Shown here: positions 57,116 through 64,000 of the stretch, in pieces
How positions within the stretch are numbered: position 1 is the stretch's first letter
Layout of the letters: each line of letters begins with the position of its first letter
Assembly (NCBI RefSeq): GCF_001440415.1
Contig: NZ_LLYA01000214.1
Location: 62,001-126,000 of the forward strand
Reading direction: 5' to 3'
Origin: Bradyrhizobium retamae
GTDB lineage: Bacteria; Pseudomonadota; Alphaproteobacteria; Rhizobiales; Xanthobacteraceae
DNA: 64,000 nucleotides
Translations under genes and position numbers: made by a program
Notes under the pieces: generated by a model
The model's database searches: none
What the model saw: the letters and a program-made list of their open reading frames with translations, nothing else
What the model was told of the DNA's origin: nothing

Positions 57116-58678
57116 ATGACCGCAATTCTCGAAATGCGCGGCGTAAGCAAAAGCTTTGCCGGCGTGCAGGCCCTGCGCGACGTCAACTTCACGGTAGAGG
57201 CGGGGCAGATCCACGCGCTGGTCGGCGAGAATGGCGCCGGCAAATCGACCCTGATGAAGGTCCTCAGCGGCGTTTATCCCGACGGCGATTACGAAGGCAG
57301 CATCATATTCGACGGCGAGGAGCGGCGCTTTCGCGACGTCAATGATTCCGAGGCGCTCGGCATCATCATCATCCATCAGGAGCTGGCGCTGGTTCCGCTG
57401 ATGTCGATTGCGGAGAACATCTTCCTGTCGCATCCGCCCTCGCGGCTCGGCGTGATCGACCGCGACACGGTTTACCGCCGCACCCAGGAACTGCTGGCCC
57501 AGGTCGGCCTCACGGAGATGCCCGATACGCTGGTGACGGACCTCGGCGTCGGCAAGCAGCAACTGGTGGAGATCGCCAAGGCCTTATCCAAGAGGGTGCG
57601 ATTGCTGATTCTCGACGAGCCGACCGCCAGCCTGAACGAGAACGACAGCGCTGCATTGCTGGACCGGCTGCTTGCCTTCCGCGCCCAGGGCATCGCCTCG
57701 ATCCTGATCTCGCACAAATTATCGGAGGTCGCCCGCGTCGCCGACCGGATCACGGTGCTGCGCGACGGTCGCACCGTCGACAGCATCGATTGCCGGGCCG
57801 AGCCGGTGGAAGAGGACCGGATCATCCGAAGCATGGTCAATCGCGACCTTGCGCATCGCTTTCCGCAACGCACCGCAACCATCGGCGCACCGGTCTTCGC
57901 CGTGCAGGACTGGACGGTGCATCACCCGCTGCACAGGGACCGCCGGGTTATCAAGGGCGTCGATTTCGAAGTCCGGCGCGGCGAGGTGGTTGGGATCGCC
58001 GGGCTGATGGGCGCCGGCCGTACCGAGTTCGCCATGAGCCTGTTCGGCCGCGCCTGGGGCGAGCGGATCAGCGGGCGTATCTGGCTCGACGGAAGGGAGG
58101 TCAACCTGACGAGCGTGGCTGCGGCGATCGACGCCGGCCTTGCTTACGTCACCGAGGATCGCAAGGAGCTCGGCCTGATCCTGGATGCCGACGTCCGCAA
58201 GAACATCACGCTGGCGAGCCTTGGCCGCGTGGCGCGGCAGGGCAGGATCGATGACATGTCCGAGCTGCGTGTCGCGAGCGAGTACCGCAACCGGATGCGG
58301 ATTCGCTGTTCCGACGTCTATCAGGTGACCGGGCAGCTCTCGGGCGGCAATCAGCAGAAGGTGGTGTTGTCGAAATGGCTGATGACCGATCCGAAAGTAT
58401 TAATCCTCGACGAGCCTACGCGCGGCATCGATGTCGGGGCAAAATACGAAATCTATTGTATCATCAACGAGCTTGCCGAGGCAGGCAAGGGCGTGGTGAT
58501 GATCTCGTCGGAAATGCCGGAATTGCTGGGGGTCTGCGATCGTATCTGCGTGATGAATGATGGCGCCTTCGTCGGAGAATTCGCCGCCGCCGAGGCCACC
58601 CAGGAAAGGATCATGCGCGCCATCATGCGCAACAAGGAAATCGACAAGAAGGTACTTCAGGGAGACTTGCGGCCATGA
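57116..58678 (+). CDS. gguA: Sugar ABC transporter ATP-binding protein
   Basis: 520 residues with two ABC domains: Walker A GENGAGKSTLMKVLSG first, the degenerate GLMGAGRTEFAMSLFG second, signatures including QLSGGNQQKVVLSKWLM with LDEPTRGIDVGAKYEI. The member of this class that pairs with ChvE and GguB in Rhizobiales. Its TGA overlaps the gguB ATG (58675-58678). Different from the ytfR paralogue by about half its residues at a glance, so both systems are separate. Confidence 0.94.
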   Translation: MTAILEMRGVSKSFAGVQALRDVNFTVEAGQIHALVGENGAGKSTLMKVLSGVYPDGDYEGSIIFDGEERRFRDVNDSEALGIIIIHQELALVPLMSIAENIFLSHPPSRLGVIDRDTVYRRTQELLAQVGLTEMPDTLVTDLGVGKQQLVEIAKALSKRVRLLILDEPTASLNENDSAALLDRLLAFRAQGIASILISHKLSEVARVADRITVLRDGRTVDSIDCRAEPVEEDRIIRSMVNRDLAHRFPQRTATIGAPVFAVQDWTVHHPLHRDRRVIKGVDFEVRRGEVVGIAGLMGAGRTEFAMSLFGRAWGERISGRIWLDGREVNLTSVAAAIDAGLAYVTEDRKELGLILDADVRKNITLASLGRVARQGRIDDMSELRVASEYRNRMRIRCSDVYQVTGQLSGGNQQKVVLSKWLMTDPKVLILDEPTRGIDVGAKYEIYCIINELAEAGKGVVMISSEMPELLGVCDRICVMNDGAFVGEFAAAEATQERIMRAIMRNKEIDKKVLQGDLRP

Positions 58679-59856
58679 CCGACAAGACGGTTGCGCTGCC
58701 CGGGCACGCCGGCTTCATCAAGAACAATTTGCGCAACTACGGCATGCTGCTGTCGCTGTTTGCGATCATGTTGTTCTTCCAGGTCATGACCGACGGCACG
58801 CTGCTGCAGCCGCTGAACCTGACCAATCTGGTGCTGCAGAACAGCTACATCGTGATCATGGCGCTCGGCATGCTCTTGATCATCGTCACCGGCCACATCG
58901 ACCTGTCGGTCGGCTCGATCGCAGGCTTTGTCGGCGCCGTCGCAGCCGTGCTGATGGTGCGCTATCACATTGCCTATCCGCTGGCCTTCATTGCCTGCTT
59001 GCTGGTGGGCGCCCTGATCGGCGCCGCGCAAGGCTATTGGGTTGCTTATTTCAAGATCCCGTCCTTTATCGTGACGCTGGCCGGCATGCTGGTGTTCAAG
59101 GGGCTTGCGCTTGCCATCCTGGCGGGTCAGTCGGTCGGGCCATTTCCGCCGACTTTCCAGAAACTGTCCTCGGGCTTCATCCCGGAACTGTTTCCCGGCG
59201 CCGGCACGCTTTATCTGACGTCGCTGTTGATCGGCGCGGTATTGGCGGTGGCCCTGGTCTATACCAGTGCCAAGAGCCGGGCGCGGCAGGCCTCGCACGG
59301 CATCGAGGTCGAGCCGTTTGGTTTCTTCGTCGCCAAGAGCGCGGTGCTGTTCGCCGTGATCGTGTTCTTCGCCGGCCTGATCGCCTCGCATCGCGGCCTG
59401 CCCAACGTGCTGGTGATCATGACGGCGCTGATCGCGCTCTACGGCTTCGTTACCACCCGCACCGTGATCGGCCGCCACATCTATGCCATCGGCGGCAACG
59501 CCAGGGCCGCCAGCCTGTCCGGCATCAAGACCGAACGGCTGACGTTCCTGACCTTCGTCAATATGGGCGTGCTGGCGGCTCTCGCCGGTCTCGTGTTCGC
59601 CGCGCGGCTCAATACGGCGACGCCGAAGGCCGGCGCCGGCTTCGAACTCGACGTCATCGCGGCCTGTTTCATCGGCGGCGCGTCAGCCTATGGCGGCGTG
59701 GGCAAGGTCGGTGGCGCCGTGATCGGCGCCATGATCATGGGCGTCATGAACAACGGCATGTCCATCCTCGGCATCGGCATCGACTACCAGCAGGTGATCA
59801 AGGGCCTGGTGCTGCTCGGCGCGGTCTGCCTGGACGTCTACAATCAGCGGCGATAG
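58675..59856 (+). CDS. gguB: Sugar ABC transporter permease
   Basis: 393 residues, longer than RbsC because of an extra loop, as usual for the XylH/GguB branch. Core motifs: ALGMLLIIVTGHIDLSVGSIAGFVGAVAAV and FELDVIAACFIGGASAYGGVGKVGGAVIGAMIMGVMNNGMSILG. About ten membrane segments. It serves alone as a homodimer channel with GguA. Ends 10 bases before the convergent kdgD stop. Confidence 0.94.
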   Translation: MTDKTVALPGHAGFIKNNLRNYGMLLSLFAIMLFFQVMTDGTLLQPLNLTNLVLQNSYIVIMALGMLLIIVTGHIDLSVGSIAGFVGAVAAVLMVRYHIAYPLAFIACLLVGALIGAAQGYWVAYFKIPSFIVTLAGMLVFKGLALAILAGQSVGPFPPTFQKLSSGFIPELFPGAGTLYLTSLLIGAVLAVALVYTSAKSRARQASHGIEVEPFGFFVAKSAVLFAVIVFFAGLIASHRGLPNVLVIMTALIALYGFVTTRTVIGRHIYAIGGNARAASLSGIKTERLTFLTFVNMGVLAALAGLVFAARLNTATPKAGAGFELDVIAACFIGGASAYGGVGKVGGAVIGAMIMGVMNNGMSILGIGIDYQQVIKGLVLLGAVCLDVYNQRR

Positions 59857-59866
59857 GGCGCTGCGG

Positions 59867-60817
59867 CTAGGCCGCCGCCAGCTCCCGCTTCGCGAACTCG
59901 CTGGTCTTGAGACGCGCGACGAGTGCCGCCACTTCCTCGGTCTCGGCGGGCGTCAGGTCCGTCAGTGGCGAACGGACATGGCCGCTGTCACGGCCGATCA
60001 CCTTCATCCCCGCCTTGATGATCGAGACGGCATAGCCGCGTTTGCGGTTGCGGATCGCGATCAGGGGGAGGATGAAATCGCGCAACCCGGCCTGCACCGT
60101 CTCGCGGTCGCGGCGCCGCACGGCCGCGTAGAACTTGGTCGAGAACTCCGGGACGAAGTTGAATACCGCGGAGGAATAAGTGGTTACGCCCATTTCCAGA
60201 TAAGGCAGTGCAAAGGTCTCGGCCGTCGGCAATCCGCCGACATAGGTCAGCCGGTTGCCCATGCGCAGGTGGATGCGGGTCATCAGCTCGATGTCGCCGA
60301 TGCCGTCCTTGTAGCCGACCAGATTGGGGCAGCGCTGGCACAGTCTCTCCAGCGTATCCTCGTTCACGATCGCATTGTCGCGGTTGTAGACGATGACACC
60401 GAGCTTGGTGGCGTTGCACACCGCTTCGACATGGGCCGCCAGTCCTTCCTGTTCCGAAAAGACCAGATAGGGCGGTAGCAGCAGCAAACCGTCGGCGCCG
60501 GCCGCCTCGACCCCAATGGCAAGTTGCGTCGCCATCGCGGTGCCATGGCCGATCCCGGCGAGCACCGGCACGCGTCCCTTGGTCTCGTCCACAGCCGTTG
60601 CCACGACCTTCGCGACCTCGGCCGGGCTCAGCGAGAAGAATTCGCCGGTGCCGCCGGCGGCAAACAGACCCGCCACCTCATACCCGCACAGCCAGTCGAG
60701 ATTGGAGCGGTAGCGGGTCTCGTTGAACGTGTTGTCGGGCCGAAACGGTGTGACGGGAAACGACAGCAGGCCATCGCCGATCCGGCTGGCCATCTCCTTG
60801 GGGGTCATCCTGCTCAT
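59867..60817 (-). CDS. kdgD: 5-dehydro-4-deoxyglucarate dehydratase
   Basis: 316 residues of the DapA/NanA class I aldolase family. The head IGDGLLSFPVTPFRPDNTFNE and GLFAAGGTGEFFSLSPAEV are the KdgD signature. The Schiff-base lysine is in LVGYKDGIGD and the tyrosine in VIVYNRDNAIV. It converts 5-keto-4-deoxyglucarate to 2-oxoglutarate semialdehyde with loss of water and CO2, following GarD or a glucarate dehydratase. The semialdehyde dehydrogenase is not in the window. A related L-2-keto-3-deoxyarabonate dehydratase role is less likely from the signature. The LysR gene lies 64 bases upstream on the same strand. Confidence 0.92.
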   Translation of the reverse strand: MSRMTPKEMASRIGDGLLSFPVTPFRPDNTFNETRYRSNLDWLCGYEVAGLFAAGGTGEFFSLSPAEVAKVVATAVDETKGRVPVLAGIGHGTAMATQLAIGVEAAGADGLLLLPPYLVFSEQEGLAAHVEAVCNATKLGVIVYNRDNAIVNEDTLERLCQRCPNLVGYKDGIGDIELMTRIHLRMGNRLTYVGGLPTAETFALPYLEMGVTTYSSAVFNFVPEFSTKFYAAVRRRDRETVQAGLRDFILPLIAIRNRKRGYAVSIIKAGMKVIGRDSGHVRSPLTDLTPAETEEVAALVARLKTSEFAKRELAAA

Positions 60818-60881
60818 GCTCTGATCCTTCAGCGGCTTACGCCAAAGGATTAATGCAAGATGCTCACGGACGGAGACCCAA

Positions 60882-61808
60882 TCACTGTATCAATCGATCC
60901 ATTGATTGGATCGAGCCGGGTTGGCCGGCAAGGTCTCGGGCAATGCCGGCAATGACGGGGAGAAGCCGATTGTCATTGTCGCCGCGCCGGACAAAGAACA
61001 ACTCGGCCGGCCGCTGCCACTGCATCAGGACGGGCCGCAACACTACACCGCTGAAGCGCAGATTCGCCGCGGTCTCGGGGACTAACGCCACGCCGACACC
61101 CGAATGCACCATGGCAAGGATCGAATGGATCTGCGCAAGATGCTGCGCGTAATTCGGCACTAGATTTGCGCGTGAGAACAGCTCGACCAGGAGATCGTGG
61201 AAATAGCGGGCTTCATATGGCTCGTACATGATGAAGGGCTCGCTTGCGAGATCCTCCAGACGTGGCTCGTCCGCCTGAGCGAGCGGATGGTCGCTCGGCA
61301 GTGCCGCGACCAGCGGTTCCGCCGTCACGCGGAAGGCGTCAAGGCCACCGCGCGGTATCGGCGGGCGGAGCAGGCCGACATCGATCTCGCCGGAATCGAG
61401 CCGCTTGAGCTGGTCGCTGGAGACCATTTCCTTCAGCGATATCTCGATATCGGGAAGTTCACGCCGGCAGGCCGCGACCAGCGCCGGCACGTAGCTGTAG
61501 GCGGATGTGGCCGTGAAGCCGATATTGATCGATCCGGCCTTGCCACTTGCCATCCGCCGGGCCAGCACGGCCGCGCTTTCCGCCAGCTTGAGGAGATGCC
61601 GCGCATCGATCAGAAAACGCTGCCCCGCCGGCGTCAGCCGGACGGCGCGGTTGCTGCGCTCCAGTAGCGTCACATCGAGGACGCGTTCGAGAATCTGGAT
61701 CTGTCGGCTGAGCGGCGGCTGCGTCATGTTCAGCCGCTGCGCCGCGCGCCCGAAATGCAGTTCTTCCGCAACTGCAACAAAGCAGCGCAACTGGCTCAGC
61801 TCAAACAT
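60882..61808 (-). CDS. LysR-family transcriptional regulator
   Basis: 308 residues. HTH at 1-60 (FELSQLRCFVAVAEELHFGRAAQRLNMTQPPLSRQIQILERVLDVTLLERSNRAVRLT), with the CbnR/CatR-type pattern, then a periplasmic-binding-like effector domain (INIGFTATSAYSYVPALVAACRRELPDIEISLKEM). It is divergent from tctCBA and reads toward kdgD, so it likely controls both in response to a sugar acid or other carboxylate. Confidence 0.92.
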   Translation of the reverse strand: MFELSQLRCFVAVAEELHFGRAAQRLNMTQPPLSRQIQILERVLDVTLLERSNRAVRLTPAGQRFLIDARHLLKLAESAAVLARRMASGKAGSINIGFTATSAYSYVPALVAACRRELPDIEISLKEMVSSDQLKRLDSGEIDVGLLRPPIPRGGLDAFRVTAEPLVAALPSDHPLAQADEPRLEDLASEPFIMYEPYEARYFHDLLVELFSRANLVPNYAQHLAQIHSILAMVHSGVGVALVPETAANLRFSGVVLRPVLMQWQRPAELFFVRRGDNDNRLLPVIAGIARDLAGQPGSIQSMDRLIQ

Positions 61809-62045
61809 GAAACCTGCATTTTCAACCTGAGACGAAGGGCCGGTGACCGGCCGGATGTCCGACTTCTACCGGCTGATGCGCGGCCGATCCATCCAAAAAA
61901 GGTATCGACCTATCCGCAGACTAATTCATAGGCCGCCCTGCCCATGACCTATCATTCCTCCACAACGCTGCCTCGAAGGTCTGCAGCCTGCCGGTGAAAA
62001 CGGCGGGATCGCGCTGAATTGCGCTTTGAAACGGAGGAACGACCG
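61809..62045. promoter_or_regulatory. Divergent lysR/tctC regulatory region
   Basis: 237 bases. ATAGG (61928-61932) and CCTAT (61948-61952) form an inverted repeat with a 15-base spacer, and AGGT-ATCG-ACCT lies at 61900-61911. LysR proteins bind such interrupted dyads between divergent genes. GGAGGA precedes the tctC ATG. No terminator is present. Confidence 0.4.
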
Positions 62046-63027
62046 ATGTCTATGCCATCTCTCGCCCGGGCGATTGCCGCCGCTGTCCTTACGGTCTGTG
62101 CCTTGGCGCCAAGCGGAGCTTGGCGCTCAGAATTTTGAGCGGCCCGTGCGGCTGATCGTGCCGTTTGCTCCCGGCGGCACCTCGGATATTCTGGCGCGCC
62201 TAATCAGCCCAAAACTATCCGCCGCCATCGGTCAGTCGGTCGTGGTCGAGAACAAGCCGGGCGCAGCGGGCAATCTCGGGGCCGATGCCGTCGCCAAGGC
62301 GCAGCCCGACGGCCACACGCTGTTGCTGATGGATGTCGGATCGCTGGCGACGGCGCCCAGCCTGTTCTCCGATCTCACTTTCGACGTTCAGAAGGACCTC
62401 GCGCCCATTTCCATGGTGATGTTCGGCCCCTACGTCCTGGCTGTCCATGAATCGGTCCCGGCGAAGACGTCCAAGGAGCTGATCGAATACGCCAAGGCCA
62501 ATCCGAACAAGCTCACCGTCGCCAATTCCGGCGTCGGCGGCGCCAATCATATCACCGCCGTGGTGATGGCGAAGGAACTGGGAATTCAGTGGAAGAACGT
62601 TCCCTACAAGGGCGGGGCCGCTGCCTCGCGCGCCGTGGTGTCCGGGGAGAGCGGCGTGATCATCAACGGCGCTGCGGCGACGATGCCCTTTGTGACAAAC
62701 AAGCAGCTTGTCGGACTTGCCGTCACCGGCGAGCAGCGTATTGCCTCGGCTCCCGATCTGCCGACTTTCAAGGAGGCGGGCCTGCCCGGCGGCGACGCCG
62801 GGACTTGGCAGGGCATCCTGACTACCGGTGGCACGCCGCCCGCCATGGTCGCGCGATTGAACGCCGAAATCCGCAAGATCCTGGAGCTGCCCGAGATTCA
62901 GCAGAAGATCGCCGAGCAGGGTGGCGTGGTGCGCGGCCAATCGCCGGAGGAATTCCGCAACTGGCTCAAGGACGCGACGACGCGCTGGGGCACGATCATT
63001 CGCGAGGCCGGCATCAAGGGCAGCTAA
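62046..63027 (+). pseudogene. tctC: Tripartite tricarboxylate transporter substrate-binding protein, frameshifted after the signal peptide
   Basis: GGAGGA and the ATG at 62046 start a normal signal peptide (MSMPSLARAIAAAVLTVCAL, then APSGA), but that frame stops at 62136-62138. The rest of a complete TctC/Bug protein, from QNFERPVRLIVPFAPGGTSDILAR to the end, continues in the +1 frame. One extra base near 62121-62127 explains it: TTGGCGCTCAG where TTGGGCTCAG would give SGAWAQNFE. Unless a sequencing error, export is lost. A TTG at 62026 keeps the second frame open but gives no signal peptide. The tctBA genes follow intact. Confidence 0.85.
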
Positions 63028-63037
63028 GGGTGGGCCG

Positions 63038-63487
63038 ATGACGCGTTCCCGGATCGACGTGCAGGACCTGCTGTTTGGCCTGTTCCTCGTGGCGGTGGCG
63101 ACGGGTACGCTCGTCGCCACGCGCAATCTGACGATCGGGCACGCCGCCGATATGGGGCCGGGCTACATGCCGCGCGTCGTCGCACTCGCGCTGATGGCGT
63201 TCGGCGTCTTCTTTACTGGGCGTGGGCTCTGGCGCGCGGGTCGCGGCATCGCGCCCGTTCAGTTGCGGCCGCTGCTGGCGATCCTGGCTTCTGTCGGCGT
63301 TTTCGCGCTGACGGCGGAGCGGTTGGGCCTCGCGATCGCCTCTGTCGCCGCCGTGATGCTCGCCAGCTTCGCCACGCGAGAAGGTCGGCTTGTCGAGACC
63401 GTGGCGTTTGCCGTCGTGCTCTCAGGAGCTGCGGTTCTTCTGTTCGTCAAGTTGCTGGGCTTGCCGATCCCGATCTGGCCCCGCTAG
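63038..63487 (+). CDS. tctB: Tripartite tricarboxylate transporter small membrane subunit
   Basis: 149 residues from the ATG at 63038, 10 bases after tctC. Four hydrophobic segments, with the family's MGPGYMPRVVALALMAFGVFF near residue 38-58 and a C-terminal FVKLLGLPIPIWP, typical of TctB. Forms the membrane complex with TctA for sodium-driven uptake of carboxylates. The frame is open further upstream inside tctC, without coding value. Confidence 0.92.
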   Translation: MTRSRIDVQDLLFGLFLVAVATGTLVATRNLTIGHAADMGPGYMPRVVALALMAFGVFFTGRGLWRAGRGIAPVQLRPLLAILASVGVFALTAERLGLAIASVAAVMLASFATREGRLVETVAFAVVLSGAAVLLFVKLLGLPIPIWPR

Positions 63488-63514
63488 GGCGGCACGCTTC
63501 GCAGGCAGACGCAT

Positions 63515-64000
63515 ATGGAACTCTTTGACAATCTGCTGATGGGTCTTTCGACGGCCCTTCAGCTCAACAATTTGATTTTCTGCCTGATCGGCGTGGTCAT
63601 CGGGACCGCGATCGGCGTGCTGCCCGGCATCGGTCCGATTCCAACGGTGGCGTTGCTGCTGCCCTTCACCTTCGGCCTGTCGCCTGCGAGCGCCATGATC
63701 ATGCTGGCCGGCATCTTCTATGGCGCGCAATATGGCGGCTCGACCACCGCCATCCTGGTCAATGTGCCGGGCGAGACGTCGTCGGTCGTCACCTGTATCG
63801 ACGGTCACGAGATGGCCAAGCAGGGCAGGGCCGGAACCGCGCTGGCCATTGCCGCGATTGCCTCGTTCTTTGCCGGCACGATGGCGACGATCGTGATCGC
63901 GGTGCTCAGCGTGCCGTTATCGGTGCTGGCGCTTAAATTCACCGCGGTCGAATATTTCAGCCTGCTCGTGCTCGGCCTGATTGCGGCGGTCGTGCTCGCG
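63515..64000 (+). CDS. tctA: Tripartite tricarboxylate transporter large membrane subunit (3' end outside window)
   Basis: ATG at 63515; the frame is open to the window's end, giving 162 of the usual ~500 residues. MELFDNLLMGLSTALQLNNL is the normal TctA head, followed by GVVIGTAIGVLPGIGP, the conserved glycine-rich loop, and FYGAQYGGSTTAILVNVPGE, the second family signature. It is the transport channel of the TctCBA system. It lies 27 bases after tctB. Confidence 0.93.
   Translation, partial: MELFDNLLMGLSTALQLNNLIFCLIGVVIGTAIGVLPGIGPIPTVALLLPFTFGLSPASAMIMLAGIFYGAQYGGSTTAILVNVPGETSSVVTCIDGHEMAKQGRAGTALAIAAIASFFAGTMATIVIAVLSVPLSVLALKFTAVEYFSLLVLGLIAAVVLA

Noticed and set aside
58557..59870. 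437-codon frame overlapping gguB on the same strand
   Set aside because: The gguB frame has full permease motifs and couples to gguA; this frame is Arg-rich noise.
1..64000. tRNA, rRNA, CRISPR, insertion sequence, att site or replication origin
   Set aside because: None was recognised by eye: no clustered short repeats with spacers, transposase motifs, or tRNA-like cloverleaf ends. A tool-based scan (tRNAscan, ISfinder, CRISPR finder) would settle this.

Overview
The window is high-GC, densely coded chromosome of an alphaproteobacterium, most likely Bradyrhizobium or a close relative. The evidence is protein relatedness: ChvE/GguAB sugar uptake, a DUF1236 secreted protein, the DUF3305/DUF3306/DUF6352/DUF6505 formate dehydrogenase accessory set, DUF6496, a host-attachment protein, and sigma-EcfG-like promoters. 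I saw no rRNA, tRNA, CRISPR array, insertion sequence or phage gene.

Layout. 1-6.5 kb: the end of a ketopantoate-reductase-like gene, an APC permease, and a gcl-hyi-glxR glyoxylate-to-glycerate operon that ends at a strong terminator. 6.5-19.9 kb: a catabolic neighbourhood of unknown substrate. It holds a two-subunit ThDP decarboxylase of the sulfopyruvate/phosphonopyruvate type, two D-2-hydroxyacid dehydrogenases, an alpha/beta hydrolase, a complete Dpp-type ABC importer, a class II aldolase-like protein, and a GntR regulator coupled to an acetylpolyamine-amidohydrolase-like enzyme. 19.9-34.4 kb: a respiratory formate dehydrogenase locus. An Mrp ATPase and a multi-cluster ferredoxin are divergent from a lipoate-ligase-like protein, four DUF proteins, a TorD chaperone carrying an N-terminal YdaS-like HTH, a small Tat protein, FdhA/B/C, a 51-aa membrane protein, DUF971 and a WD40-cytochrome c fusion.

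34.4-45.6 kb: many short, separately transcribed genes (cupin, Nudix, SDR, CsbD, thioredoxin-reductase-like, Rieske-FAD oxidoreductase, DUF72, zinc-ribbon, DUF6496, CBS, host attachment). Five units have an exact GGAAC-N16/17-CGTT promoter and most others a relaxed version, so this looks like a general-stress-response island. It also holds unlabelled small genes and an internally deleted alcohol dehydrogenase relic.

45.6-64 kb: sugar and sugar-acid catabolism. GarD is divergent from a YtfQRT-YjfF importer that continues into a GntR regulator, a galactose/arabinose 1-dehydrogenase, a mutarotase and a lactonase, then ChvE-GguAB. KdgD and a LysR regulator are divergent from a TctCBA transporter whose binding-protein gene has a frameshift after the signal peptide. 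The window ends inside tctA.

How parts fit: imported aldoses are probably oxidised to lactone and then aldonate, and GarD/KdgD take aldarates toward 2-oxoglutarate semialdehyde. FDH electrons could leave through the b-type FdhC or the c-type cytochrome. All motif searches were by eye; no database search or folding was run.
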